64,000 nt of DNA from Saccharopolyspora erythraea NRRL 2338 (GTDB taxonomy: Bacteria > Actinomycetota > Actinomycetes > Mycobacteriales > Pseudonocardiaceae): NCBI RefSeq assembly GCF_000062885.1, contig NC_009142.1, positions 4,887,584 through 4,951,583 of the forward strand. The letters run 5' to 3'. Positions within the stretch are counted from its first letter, which is position 1, and the number at the start of each line of letters is the position of its first letter. This document shows, in pieces, positions 9,019 through 18,267 of this stretch. The position numbers and the translations under genes are program-made. The notes below the pieces were generated by a model that was not told the DNA's origin, did not search any database, and saw only the letters and a program-made list of their open reading frames with translations.

Positions 9019-9537
9019 GTGGGAGAGGAAAACGGGCTGGGCGCGCTGGTCGACCGCTTCGCCGTGGACGGCGCCCGCCGCGTCCGCATCGCCGCGGTTC
9101 TCCTTGTGGTCGGGCTAGTCACCACCGTTCTCTTCGTGGTGCTGGCGATCCCCGCATACGCGAACTCGGTCACGGGCGACGACGTCGTGCCGAGCGTGGG
9201 CCTCGGCGCCGGTGTCGGCCTGCTGCTCCTGGGCGGCTGGCAGGGATGGTTGTCGCTGGCCCGCCGCGGCGAGTCGTTCCAACTCCACGAAGGCGGCCTC
9301 GTCCACTCCTACAGCGGCCGCGAAGTGCGTGCCGTGCGGTGGGACGACGTCGCCGACATCACCGACCACGCCAAGGACACCGCGCTCGCACGGCTGCTGG
9401 GCGGCGACGTGAACTGCCGGATCAAACCCACCGGAGGAAAAGCCGTGGTCATCACCGGCCTCGTCGACGGCGCCGAGCACCTCGTCTCGGCCGTCCGGCG
9501 AGCGGTGGAGGACCGTCCACCGCACCCCCGGGCATGA
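9019..9537 (+). CDS. Small membrane protein with PH-like (DUF6585-like) domain
   Basis: About 172 residues with two adjacent transmembrane helices near residues 20-80 (VLLVVGLVTTVLFVVLAI, then VGLGAGVGLLLLGGW). A cytosolic domain follows (FQLHEGGLVHSYSGREVRAVRWDDVADI and VVITGLVDGAEHLVSAV) that resembles PH-like DUF6585 modules. The start is uncertain. I chose GTG 9019 because a TAGTGT -10-like box at 9005-9010 would make it a leaderless gene; in-frame GTG 9007 and TTG 8974 are alternatives. Convergent with the cobalamin ATPase gene. Confidence 0.65.
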   Translation: MGEENGLGALVDRFAVDGARRVRIAAVLLVVGLVTTVLFVVLAIPAYANSVTGDDVVPSVGLGAGVGLLLLGGWQGWLSLARRGESFQLHEGGLVHSYSGREVRAVRWDDVADITDHAKDTALARLLGGDVNCRIKPTGGKAVVITGLVDGAEHLVSAVRRAVEDRPPHPRA

Positions 9538-9553
9538 CGAGAGGCGCGCGGCT

Positions 9554-10330
9554 TCAGCCGGACGGCACCGAGGAGGTGCCGACGAAACGGATGTGCGGAC
9601 GTCCGTCCGGGCGGCTGATCTCGCAGTCCATGCCGTAGACGGAGCGAACCAGATCCTCGGTGAGCACCTCGGCCGGGCTCCCCGCGGCGACGACCTCACC
9701 CTGCCGGAGAACCACCAACGCGTCGCAGAACGACGCTGCCAGGTTCAGGTCGTGCAGTGCGACGACGGCGGTCACCGGCAGCCGCCGCACCAGTTCCATC
9801 AGCGCGAACTGGTGGGCGACGTCGAGGTGGTTCGTCGGCTCGTCCAGCAGCAGTTCCGACGGCTGCTGGGCCAGCGCGCGAGCGATCTGGACGCGCTGCC
9901 GCTCCCCACCGGAAAGGGTGTGCCAGCGCCGTCGCGCCAGCGCGGTGGCGTCGGTGCGGGCGAGAGCGTCGTCCACCGCCTCCACGTCGGCGGCGCTAGC
10001 GGGCGCCCACGCGCCGCGGTGAGGTGTGCGGCCCAACGCGACGACCTCGGCGACGGTGAGGTCGAGCTCGGTGCTCGTCTCCTGCTCGACCAGCGCGATC
10101 CGGCGAGCGAGCGAACGACGGCCGATGCCCGCGATCTCGGCACCGTCGAGCAGGACGCTGCCCGACGACGGCCGGCGCAGACCCGCGAGCAACCGCAGCA
10201 GGGAGGACTTGCCGGAACCGTTGGGGCCGAGCAGCCCGAGGGTCGCGCCGGACTCGACCTCGACGGTGATCCCGTCGAGGATGACGGCGCCGCCGAGTCG
10301 CCACGACACGTCATGGGCTTCGAGGGTCAC
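9554..10330 (-). CDS. btuD: ABC transporter ATPase, cobalamin/siderophore type (BtuD-like)
   Basis: A 258-residue FecE/BtuD-type ATPase. Walker A is GLLGPNGSGKSSLLRLLAG, the Q-loop is VEQE, the signature is LSGGERQRVQIARAL, Walker B is ELLLDEPTNHLD, and the switch His is in VVALHDLNLA. It energises import by the permease encoded immediately upstream. GTG 10330 overlaps the permease stop codon (GTGA). A vitamin B12 substrate is inferred from the riboswitch in front of the operon, not from the ATPase itself. The gene order on the minus strand is btuF, btuC, btuD. Confidence 0.9.
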   Translation of the reverse strand: MTLEAHDVSWRLGGAVILDGITVEVESGATLGLLGPNGSGKSSLLRLLAGLRRPSSGSVLLDGAEIAGIGRRSLARRIALVEQETSTELDLTVAEVVALGRTPHRGAWAPASAADVEAVDDALARTDATALARRRWHTLSGGERQRVQIARALAQQPSELLLDEPTNHLDVAHQFALMELVRRLPVTAVVALHDLNLAASFCDALVVLRQGEVVAAGSPAEVLTEDLVRSVYGMDCEISRPDGRPHIRFVGTSSVPSG

Positions 10331-11343
10331 GACATCCCCCGTTTCCGCACCAGCAGGAATGCGAAGGCCGGTACGCCGACCAGCGCCGTGACGACTCCCA
10401 CCGGGACCTCCTGCGGTGCGGCGACGGCACCGGCCAGCGCGTCCACCCACACCAGCAGGACCGCCCCCAGCACGGCGGTGGCAGGCAGCAACGCGCGGTG
10501 CCGGGTACCCACCAGGAAGCGGGCGGCCTGCGGCAGCACGAGTCCGACGAATCCGATCGCTCCCGAGGTGGCCACCAGGGTCGCGGTCACCAGCGCGGTG
10601 CCCGCGAGCAGGAGCCCACGAACGCGTTGCACGGCCACGCCCAGCGAAGCGGCCGAGTCGTGCCCGAAGGCGAAGGCGTCCAGTGCACCCGCCTGCGACT
10701 GGCACAGCAGCAGCCCGAGCACGCAAACCGCGCCCGCGAGCGCGACGTCGTCCCACCTGGCCCCGGACAGCGAACCGAGCAGCCAGAACAGCACTCCCTG
10801 GGTCTGCTGGGCGTCGGCGGAGGTCATGACGATGTAGGAGGTCAGCGCGGAGAACAGCTGGCTGCCCGCGACACCGGCGAGGATGACGCGGCTCGTGCCG
10901 CCGCCCGCGAGCGCGGACAGTGCCATCACCAGGACGAAGGCGACCAGCGCGCCGGCGAACGCACCGGCGGCCAGCCCGATCGCGCCCGCACCCGCTCCGA
11001 GCACGGCGACCACCACCGCGCCGGTGGACGCCCCCGAGGAGATCCCCAGCAGGTACGGGTCCGCGAGCGGATTGCGCAGCAGCGACTGCAGCACCGCGCC
11101 GCAGACTCCCAGACCCGCGCCGCAGATCGCCGCCAGCAGCGCCCTGGGCATCCGCAGCTCCCACACGATGCCCTGCGCGATGCGGGAAACGCCGGTGGTG
11201 CCCAGCCCGAGCCGCGCCCGGACCACCTCGGTGACCTCGCCGACGGAGATGTCGGCCGGTCCGAGGGTGAGCACGACCGCGATCGAGAGCGCCAGGACGG
11301 GCAAGCCACCCGCGACCAGCCAAGCGGCCCGCGTGCGGATCAC
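10327..11343 (-). CDS. btuC: FecCD-family ABC permease, cobalamin type (BtuC-like)
   Basis: A 338-residue polytopic inner-membrane protein, about ten hydrophobic helices. Family landmarks are LRMPRALLAAICGAGLGVCGAVLQSLLRNPLADPYLLG in overlapping pieces (LRMPRALLAAICG; GAVLQSLLRNPLADP; LLGISSGAS) and, near the C-terminus, GAIGFVGLVLPQAARFLVG. These mark BtuC/FecCD permeases that move cobalamin, haem or ferric siderophores. It overlaps the binding-protein gene by 4 bp and the ATPase gene by 4 bp, so all three are translationally coupled. Confidence 0.9.
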   Translation of the reverse strand: MIRTRAAWLVAGGLPVLALSIAVVLTLGPADISVGEVTEVVRARLGLGTTGVSRIAQGIVWELRMPRALLAAICGAGLGVCGAVLQSLLRNPLADPYLLGISSGASTGAVVVAVLGAGAGAIGLAAGAFAGALVAFVLVMALSALAGGGTSRVILAGVAGSQLFSALTSYIVMTSADAQQTQGVLFWLLGSLSGARWDDVALAGAVCVLGLLLCQSQAGALDAFAFGHDSAASLGVAVQRVRGLLLAGTALVTATLVATSGAIGFVGLVLPQAARFLVGTRHRALLPATAVLGAVLLVWVDALAGAVAAPQEVPVGVVTALVGVPAFAFLLVRKRGMS

Positions 11344-12380
11344 CCTTGCCGCTCCATGGCGACGAGCTTGTCGGCCAGCGCCTCGATCCCGTCCACGGTG
11401 CGCATGCTGACGTTCAGCGCGGTTCCGCTCATCGGGATCCAGTCCTGCCGCCGCACGGCCTCCAGCTGCGACACGGCGGGGTCACCGCGCAGGAAGTCCA
11501 TTTTGGACTTGAGACTGTCGCCCTCCTGGTCCCTGGTGAGGTCGCCGAGCACCAGCACCGTCGGCTCCCGGCTCAGCACTTCCTCCCAGCCGACCTGGGG
11601 CCACATCGACGCCACGTCCTCGTAGGCGTTGCGCACTCCCAGCGCTCGGGCCATGATCGCCGGAGAACCGGTGCCACCGGCCACGTAAGGCGATTCGGTC
11701 CTGGCGAACCAGAACAGCACCGACTGCTCGTCGCGCGACCGCAACCCCGCCACGCGGGCCTGGGCGGCCGCGACCCTCCCCCGCAACTGGGCGACGAGGG
11801 CCTCCCCGCGCTCCGGCACTCCGAAGATCGTGGCGATCTCGCGGACCTCGCGGTAGATGTCGTCCAGCTCGGTCGGCCTGCCCAGCGGCGCCTCCTCCGG
11901 CAGGCAGTTGCTCGGCGAGAGGTAGGTCGGCACGCCGAGCTGCTCGAACCGGTCGCGCGAGGCAACGCGCTGGTCGGTGAAGACGGCGTGGTACGCGCCC
12001 AGCACGATGTCGGGCTCGGTCGCCAGCACGCCCTCGAAGGAAGGCGTGTTCTCCGCCAGCCGGGGCACTCGCGCGTTGGCCGTGGCCAGGTGCGGTGCGA
12101 CGGGTTCGGTCCAGGTCGCGGTGCCGACCATCCGGTCCTGCAGTCCCAGCGAGAGCATGATCTCGGTCGTGCTCTGGTTGAGGCTCACCGCACGCCGCGG
12201 CGGCTCCTCGACGACGACATCGCGATCGCAGTTGCGCATGGCGGTCGACTGCCCTGGCGGGGCACTTCCCGTGGGCGGCGCGGAACATCCGCAGAGGGCG
12301 ACCGCGACCACACCGGCGAGCAGGGCCTTGCGTCCTGGCCGGGCAGCACGCGGCCGCGGGAAAGGGGAGAACAGCAGCAT
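11340..12380 (-). CDS. btuF: Substrate-binding lipoprotein of the cobalamin ABC transporter
   Basis: A 346-residue periplasmic-binding-type protein, cluster A-II (FepB/BtuF fold). The signal peptide has an Arg-rich n-region, the core LLAGVVAVALCGCS and a lipobox ending at the Cys near residue 32. The mature domain contains RAVSLNQSTTEIMLSLGLQD, then ATEPDIVLGAYHAVF and VLGDLTRDQEG, typical of vitamin B12 and siderophore receptors. First gene of btuFCD. The 5' region carries a cobalamin riboswitch, which supports cobalamin (or cobinamide) as the ligand. Confidence 0.88.
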   Translation of the reverse strand: MLLFSPFPRPRAARPGRKALLAGVVAVALCGCSAPPTGSAPPGQSTAMRNCDRDVVVEEPPRRAVSLNQSTTEIMLSLGLQDRMVGTATWTEPVAPHLATANARVPRLAENTPSFEGVLATEPDIVLGAYHAVFTDQRVASRDRFEQLGVPTYLSPSNCLPEEAPLGRPTELDDIYREVREIATIFGVPERGEALVAQLRGRVAAAQARVAGLRSRDEQSVLFWFARTESPYVAGGTGSPAIMARALGVRNAYEDVASMWPQVGWEEVLSREPTVLVLGDLTRDQEGDSLKSKMDFLRGDPAVSQLEAVRRQDWIPMSGTALNVSMRTVDGIEALADKLVAMERQG

Positions 12381-12454
12381 CCGTGTCCTTCGCTCGGGCT
12401 CGTACGCGAAGCCGCAAGGGGCGAAAACCCGCGCACGCCCGGGCTGGCGCGACG

Positions 12455-12640
12455 GGGAACCAGCAGGTCTTCGGACTCGGGCGCAATCCGGAACGGGGAG
12501 CCTTCCCGGGAACCGCTCCCAGTGGCGGGCCGCTCGCGGCCCTTCCCCGTCCGCCGCCCCTACCGCTGCGCGTCAGTTCCGGCTTCCGACCGGATTCCCT
12601 GACCCGTTCACCGGGTACGGCTGGCTCGCAGGCACCCTAA
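12455..12640 (-). ncRNA. Cobalamin riboswitch upstream of btuF
   Basis: Read on the minus strand, the leader shows the ordered conserved blocks of the class I AdoCbl element: GGTGCC at the 5' end, GGAA near an internal CCGG-rich stem, GAACTGACGCGCAGCGGTA (the B12-box region, split by the usual variable arm), CCACTGGGAGCGG, GGGAAGGC and CCGAGTCCGAAGACCTGC closing the core. It ends about 75 nt before the btuF ATG. Cobalamin binding should reduce expression of the transporter. This leader explains most of the gene-free 12381-12696 stretch. Confidence 0.85.
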
Positions 12641-12696
12641 CCGACCTGATCACGCCCGCCCAACCAACGTGAGCCTTCTCGCACCGACGGCAGTGC

Positions 12697-15399
12697 TCAT
12701 TCCCGGTTCGGGTCCTCCGAAGCGCTGCGCAGGGCCGCGAGCTCGGCCCGGGAGCGGATGCCGAGCTTGGTGTAGATGCGCGTCAGGTGGTACTGGACCG
12801 TCTTGGTGGACAGGAAGAGCTCCGCGGCGGCCTCCCGGTTGGACAGTCCGCGTGCGACGAGCCGCGCGACGGCCTCCTCCTGCGGGGTGAGCTCGTTGAA
12901 GGCCCGCTCCGCGCGCAACGTGTGCACCCCGCCTGCTTTGAGCTCCCGGTCGCAACGCTCCACGTAGGTCGCGGCGCCCATGGCGGCGAAGCCGTCGCGG
13001 GCGGTGGTGAGGACCGCGTCGGCCTCGCGGCGCTTCCCGGCCCGGCGCAACGTCTGGCCGTAGGCGAAGGCGACACGAGCGTGGTCGTAGCGCAGCGGGA
13101 GCCCTTCGAGCAGTTCCAGGGCCTGCTCGAAGGCGGTCGTGGCCGCGGCCGGATCACCTTGCGCGCCGAGCAGCCGACCGCGTGCCGCCGCCAGCCGAGC
13201 CCGGGCGGAGGCGTGCTCGCGCGTGGCCGCCAGCCGCTCGTGCGGCAGCAGGAACTCGTCGGCCTCCTCGTGGCGTCCTTCCAGCACGAGGGCGTGGGCG
13301 TACATGTCGTGCCACGGCCAGTGCCCGGGTTCGTCGATGCCGCCCCCGGCCCAGGACTGGGTGAGCGGGTGCAGGGCCCGCAGCACGCCCGCGGAGTCGG
13401 CGCGCGCCTCGGCGACCTGCGCCCGGGCCAGGTAGGTCGGGACCCGCATGATCTCGTAGTCCTGCGGTCCGGCGTCGCAGCGCAGCAACGCCTGCTCGGC
13501 CTGCTCCCACTCACCGCGCAACGCGTGCACGGTCACCTCGGTCCAGTGCAGCAGCGGACCGGTGAGGACGATGCCGCTGCGTTCGAGCAGAGGCGCCGCG
13601 TCGCGCACGGTGCGCACCGCGTCGTCCCACGCCCCGGCGAGGAGCTGCGCGCGTGCGAGCCAGGCCCGCGCCCACAGCGAGATCCGGGTCGAACCACCGA
13701 GGAAGGTGGTCGGCACGGCGCTCTCCAGCTCGGCGCGTGCGTCGTCGACCGCGTCGGTGAGCAGGTCGAGCCAGCCGCGGGCCATCATCACCCGCTGGGC
13801 CTGCGCTCCGTGCCGGACCCGCTCCCCCAGGCGCGCGTAGTCGCGGCGCGCCTGGCCGGCCCGTCCCGTCGCCGCCAGTCCGAGCCCGCGGATCGCGGCG
13901 GCCTCGACGGCGGCGGGCGCGTCCGGTCCGGCCAGCGAAATCGCGCGGTCGGCCCAGGTCACGAGCTCGCCGGCGCGGCAGCGGACGAGCGCGTGCAGCA
14001 CGTAGCGCTGGCAGATCAGCGCGGCGACGTCCGGGTCGCGCTCGGCGTTGACCAGGCTCCAGGCGCGGCCGAGCCGGGACTCCGCCTCCGCCACCCGCCC
14101 GCGGACGACGGCCAGGTAGCCCAGCACCGCGTTGCGCAGCGGCGTTTCGCGCAGGCTCTCCACTTCCGGCACGAGAGCCGCGGCCGCGGACACGTCACCG
14201 GCCCCGATCAGCGCGTCGACGGCGCGGCTGATGCGGCTCTCGCGCTCCAGCCGGTCCTCGGTGAGCCGGCTCGCGTCGATGAGCAGCGACGCGGCCTCCG
14301 CCCATGCCCCTTCCGACGCCCGCTCGGTGGCCAGCGCATCGAGTCGGTCGGCGACGGCGGGGTCCGGAACGGGGCTCGCGGCGACGAGGAGCCGCAGTTT
14401 GCGGGCCGGGTCGTCGACCAGGTCGGCCGCCCGGCGGTGCAGGCCCGACCTGCGGCCCGGTGCCAGGGCGGCCAGCACGGCGGCGCGCACCATCGGGTCC
14501 GCGGGACCGACCTCGGCCAGCCCGCGAGGTGCGAGGCGGACCAGCCCCGTGGCGCAGGCTTCGTCGAGCACGGTCAGCAGACCGTCGTCGACGCCCGCCA
14601 GCAGCGCAGCGTCGCGCACCGCTGTGCCCGGGCCCAGCACCGCGGTCGCCTCCACGAACGCCCGAACGGTCGGCGAGCAGCCCGCGAGCAGTTCGCGCAC
14701 CCGCGCGGCGACGGCCGCGGGGGCCGGAAGCCCGGGGTCGAAACGCGTCCAGGTCGCGGCGGGAACCTCGTCCAGCAACTGCGCGATGTGGCGGGCGGCG
14801 CCCTGGGTGTGGTGGCAGAGCCGTTCCGCGATCGACGGGTGCAGGACGACCCCGCGCGCCGCCGCGAGCTCGTTGACCTGGGCGGCGGTGAGCGGGCTCA
14901 GCCGGATCTCGGCGGTGGCGATGCGCGGCAGCAGCTCCAGGGTCGCCGCGGAGGCGTGCGGGTCGCCGGTGACCGCGAACGCGACGACGAGCAGCCGGGC
15001 CCGCGGATGGTGCCGGACGACCGACGCCAACGCCTGGAGGGATTCCTCGTCGGCCCAGTGCCCGTCGTCCACGACGGCGACGGTCGTGCCGTCCGACGCG
15101 GCGAGCCGGTCCGCCACGCGCTCGGCGACGGCCACCGGGCCGGCCCCGACGTCGAGGTCCGGCAGCATCTGCGCGACGACCCCGTAGGGCTGGCGCGACT
15201 CCCACGGCGCCGCCGTGGCCCACCAGGCAGGTCCCTCGTGCCGGGCCAGCAGCCGCCTGCCGAGCGTGCTCTTGCCCGTGCCCGCCGCGCCGCTCACCAC
15301 GACGAAGCCGCAACGGTGCTCGCCGGCCTCGCGTACCAGGCCCTCCAGCTCGGCGAGGGCATCGCCCTGGCCGATCAGCGGCTCCGCGGGTCCGGTCAC
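12697..15399 (-). CDS. benR: LuxR-family LAL regulator, BenR-like
   Basis: A 900-residue large ATP-binding LuxR regulator. The N-terminal AAA/STAND NTPase has Walker A GAAGTGKST at about 37-45 and Walker B TVAVVDDGHW. The long middle is helical, TPR/MalT-like (Ala/Leu-rich). The C-terminal LuxR helix-turn-helix is ELTPQEEAVARLVARGLS, then NREAAAELFLSTKTVQYHL. In Corynebacterium glutamicum a LuxR-type protein, BenR, controls the ben and cat genes. The position here, directly downstream of benABCD on the same strand, suggests the same role (inference). The GTG at 15399 is the likely start. Confidence 0.82.
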   Translation of the reverse strand: MTGPAEPLIGQGDALAELEGLVREAGEHRCGFVVVSGAAGTGKSTLGRRLLARHEGPAWWATAAPWESRQPYGVVAQMLPDLDVGAGPVAVAERVADRLAASDGTTVAVVDDGHWADEESLQALASVVRHHPRARLLVVAFAVTGDPHASAATLELLPRIATAEIRLSPLTAAQVNELAAARGVVLHPSIAERLCHHTQGAARHIAQLLDEVPAATWTRFDPGLPAPAAVAARVRELLAGCSPTVRAFVEATAVLGPGTAVRDAALLAGVDDGLLTVLDEACATGLVRLAPRGLAEVGPADPMVRAAVLAALAPGRRSGLHRRAADLVDDPARKLRLLVAASPVPDPAVADRLDALATERASEGAWAEAASLLIDASRLTEDRLERESRISRAVDALIGAGDVSAAAALVPEVESLRETPLRNAVLGYLAVVRGRVAEAESRLGRAWSLVNAERDPDVAALICQRYVLHALVRCRAGELVTWADRAISLAGPDAPAAVEAAAIRGLGLAATGRAGQARRDYARLGERVRHGAQAQRVMMARGWLDLLTDAVDDARAELESAVPTTFLGGSTRISLWARAWLARAQLLAGAWDDAVRTVRDAAPLLERSGIVLTGPLLHWTEVTVHALRGEWEQAEQALLRCDAGPQDYEIMRVPTYLARAQVAEARADSAGVLRALHPLTQSWAGGGIDEPGHWPWHDMYAHALVLEGRHEEADEFLLPHERLAATREHASARARLAAARGRLLGAQGDPAAATTAFEQALELLEGLPLRYDHARVAFAYGQTLRRAGKRREADAVLTTARDGFAAMGAATYVERCDRELKAGGVHTLRAERAFNELTPQEEAVARLVARGLSNREAAAELFLSTKTVQYHLTRIYTKLGIRSRAELAALRSASEDPNRE

Positions 15400-15486
15400 A
15401 CGCTCACGGTAGATCGGCCTGCATCGCGGTGCCCCCTTCGACGGCAGGGGCGTCGCGCGCCGGCGGGCCGCGGTCCGTGCCCGATT

Positions 15487-18225
15487 TCAACCCAGATCCC
15501 CGCCGGCGACCGGCAGCACCGTGCCGGTGATGTAGGAGGCTTCGTCGGAGGCCAGGAACGTGATCGCCGCGGCCTGCTCGTCGAGGGACCCGTACCGCTT
15601 CATCAGCGAGGAGTTGACGGTCTGGTCGATGTGGGCCTGGAACCACGCCTTCTGCTGCTCGGTGTCCAGCGGCGGTCCGCCGCGGGAGACGCGGCGCGGC
15701 GGCGCGTCCGTCCCTCCCGGAGCGGTCGCGACCACCCTGATGCCCGCGTCGGCGTACTCGAACGCCAGCGACGCGGTGATGGCGTTGATGCCGCCCTTGG
15801 CCGCCGAGTACGGGATCCGGTGGATTCCGCGCGTCGCGGCCGAGGAGACGTTCACGACCACCCCGCTCCCCTGCTCGGCCATCGACGGCAGCACGGCCCG
15901 GCAGCACCACAGCGCGGTCATCAGGGACCGGTCGACCTCCGCGCGGATCTCGTCCTCGGTGAACTCGGTGAACGGCTTGAAGCGGATGGCCCCGCCGACG
16001 TTGTTGACCAGCACGTCGATCCGGCCGAAGCGGGCGAGCGCACGCTCGGCCACCGTGGCCGCGCCCGCCCAGCTCTCCAGGTCCGCGAAGACCGCCAGCG
16101 ACTCGCGGCCGTCGCCGCTCAGTTGCTCGGCCAGGCCGGTGACCAGGTCGGACCGGTCGGCGAGGACGACCGTGCCGCCTTCGGCGCTGATCCGGCGGGC
16201 CGTGCGTTCCCCGATGCCCTGGGCCGCGCCGGTGACCACGACGACCTTGCCGTCGAACCGGCCGGGGCTGACGAACGCCGGCCGCCGCGCCTGCTTGGCG
16301 TCGTCCATGGCCCGGCGGGTGGTGATCTTGGATCGCTCGGCGTGCTCGGTGACGAGGCGGCGCGCGGTCTGCCGGTCGCCCTCCTCGAAGGCGGTGACGA
16401 TGTCCAGGTGGTCCTGCGTGCACCGCGGGTGGCACCAGGTCGCCCCGCGCAGGGTCTCGGCCATGTGCCCCTCCACCCCGAGCGCCTGGTACGCCTGCAG
16501 CAGGTGCTCGTTTCCGGTGAGGGTGAACAGGTAGTCGTGGAACGCGGCGTTGGCCTCGGTGAACGCCGCGGCGTCGACGAACCGGTCGCCTTCCACGTAG
16601 GGCGCGGTCGCTTCCGCCAGCAGCCGGTAGCCGGCGAGCTGCTGGGAGGTGAGCCTGCCGATGGTGATCTCCAGGGCGCCCAGCTCGAGGGCCTGCCTGG
16701 CTTCGAAGACCGCGTCGGACTCGTGCACCGACGGGTGCTCCTCGCCGATCTCGTAGCCGCCGGGGGTCGCCCGCGGTGCCGACAGCGGCGCGATGTCGTC
16801 GCGCGCGGGCAGCATCTCCTGACCGGCGACCGCCCGCGACGCACCAGCTGGGAGCAGCGGTTCGCCGGTGTCCAGCGCGCGCCCGCCGCCACTCCCACCC
16901 GGCCAGATGGCCTGGCCGGCCAAGGCGCGCAGCGTGGCGGCCTCGTCGACCGGCGGCCGACCGCCACCAGGGCCGAACGGTCGCATGTGCGCAGGCGGGA
17001 AGACCTTCTGCCCCGCAAGCGCACGCCCCTCCGCGGTCGCGACACCGACGGGCTCGCGCGCGTCGGCCTGCGGCGCCTCAACCTCCGGGGCACTGCATTC
17101 CGCACTGACCTCGACCACCGCGCCGGCCTCCTCCGCCGGAACAGGCCGGGTTTCCGGCGCGGCTTCCGGTTCGGGCGCGGCGGATGCCTCCGCGGCGACG
17201 GGCTCGGGCGCGGCCGGTGCGCTGGAGAGCGCGAACTTCTCGAAGTAGAAGCCGGTCGGTTCGACACCGCGCTCCGCGAAGTGCTCGCGCACCGCCTCCA
17301 CCATGGCCGGTGGGCCGCACAGGTACACCGCCACGTCGCCGCCGTGCAGGTGCTCGTCCCGGATCAGGCCGGTCACATATCCCTTGTTGGGCGCCGAGCT
17401 GCCCGGATCGGCGACGCAGTAGTCCCAGGTCAGCCCCGGTACCTGGTCGGCGAGCTCGGCGAGGGTGTCCATCTCGACGAGGTCGTCGTCGGTCGTCACC
17501 CCGTAGACCAGATGGGCCGGACGGCTGGAACCGGTGGCCCGCATGGTGCGCAGGATCGACAGGATCGGGGCCAGCCCGGTGCCACCGGCCAGCAGCAGCA
17601 CGGGACGCTCGGTCTCCCGCAGGAAGAAGCTCCCGTTCGGGCCGGTGAAGGTGAGCTCGTCCCCGATCGCGGCCCGTTCGGTGAGGTACCGCGACATCAC
17701 GCCGCCGGGCGTGAGCTTCACCAGGAAGGTCAGCGCTTTGTCTTCGGGGGCGTTGCTGAAGGAGTAGGAGCGGGTCTCGCCGGTACCGGGCACGGCGATG
17801 TTGACGTACTGGCCGGGCAGGAACGCCAGCTCCTCCCGCTCCGGCGTCTCCACCGCCACCGCCACGGTCGTCGGCGACAGCCGCTCCAGTCCGGTCAACC
17901 TCGCGGCGTAGGTGGCCGCCCGGGTCTTGGCGACCTCCGAGGTGCTCGCGATCCTCAGCACCAGATCGGACTTCGGCTTCATGCTGCACGGCAGCACGTA
18001 CCCGGCGGCCGCCTCGTCGGCGGTCAGCGCGTCGTCGATGTAGGTCCCGCCGTCGTAGGCTCCGGACTCGCAGAAAGCCTTGCAGGTGCCGCACGCGCCG
18101 TCGCGGCAGTCCAGCGGGATGTTGATGCGCTGCCGGTAGGAGGCGTCGGCGACCGTCTGGTCCTCGGCGCAGGTGATGAAACGCGTGACACCGTCCTCGA
18201 AGGACATCGCGATCTGGTGGCTCAT
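15487..18225 (-). CDS. benC-benD: Fusion: benzoate dioxygenase reductase (BenC) - FCD domain - dihydrodiol dehydrogenase (BenD)
   Basis: A 912-residue protein in one frame. Residues 1-335 are BenC: a plant-type 2Fe-2S ferredoxin (Cys40, Cys45, Cys48, Cys80), the FAD site RSYSFSNAP (152-160), the NAD site GGTGLAPILS (214-223) and CGPPAM (303). Residues 336-500 are an Ala/Pro/Glu linker with three spaced AxAGQ repeats. Residues 505-645 match the FCD ligand-binding domain of GntR regulators, but no winged helix is present. Residues 655-912 are BenD, a short-chain dehydrogenase (TGAAQGIG at 665, NNVGG 741, Tyr806-x3-Lys810). It would pass electrons to BenAB and oxidise the benzoate diol to catechol. 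Start at ATG 18225 with GGGGAG 7 nt upstream. Confidence 0.93.
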   Translation of the reverse strand: MSHQIAMSFEDGVTRFITCAEDQTVADASYRQRINIPLDCRDGACGTCKAFCESGAYDGGTYIDDALTADEAAAGYVLPCSMKPKSDLVLRIASTSEVAKTRAATYAARLTGLERLSPTTVAVAVETPEREELAFLPGQYVNIAVPGTGETRSYSFSNAPEDKALTFLVKLTPGGVMSRYLTERAAIGDELTFTGPNGSFFLRETERPVLLLAGGTGLAPILSILRTMRATGSSRPAHLVYGVTTDDDLVEMDTLAELADQVPGLTWDYCVADPGSSAPNKGYVTGLIRDEHLHGGDVAVYLCGPPAMVEAVREHFAERGVEPTGFYFEKFALSSAPAAPEPVAAEASAAPEPEAAPETRPVPAEEAGAVVEVSAECSAPEVEAPQADAREPVGVATAEGRALAGQKVFPPAHMRPFGPGGGRPPVDEAATLRALAGQAIWPGGSGGGRALDTGEPLLPAGASRAVAGQEMLPARDDIAPLSAPRATPGGYEIGEEHPSVHESDAVFEARQALELGALEITIGRLTSQQLAGYRLLAEATAPYVEGDRFVDAAAFTEANAAFHDYLFTLTGNEHLLQAYQALGVEGHMAETLRGATWCHPRCTQDHLDIVTAFEEGDRQTARRLVTEHAERSKITTRRAMDDAKQARRPAFVSPGRFDGKVVVVTGAAQGIGERTARRISAEGGTVVLADRSDLVTGLAEQLSGDGRESLAVFADLESWAGAATVAERALARFGRIDVLVNNVGGAIRFKPFTEFTEDEIRAEVDRSLMTALWCCRAVLPSMAEQGSGVVVNVSSAATRGIHRIPYSAAKGGINAITASLAFEYADAGIRVVATAPGGTDAPPRRVSRGGPPLDTEQQKAWFQAHIDQTVNSSLMKRYGSLDEQAAAITFLASDEASYITGTVLPVAGGDLG

Positions 18226-18267
18226 GGAAACGCTCCCCATCGGCTCAGTGCCTGATTTTGATCTTCG

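Noticed and set aside
9554-11323. A single 589-residue protein covering permease and ATPase
   Set aside because: The upstream part of this frame is out of frame with the real FecCD permease (10327-11343). The true ATPase starts at GTG 10330, which overlaps the permease stop.
12787-18255. An 1822-codon open frame on the + strand opposite benR and benCD
   Set aside because: Low-complexity Arg/Gly/Ala/His-rich translation with no domains. It is antisense to two genes with complete catalytic motifs and is produced by GC-rich third positions.
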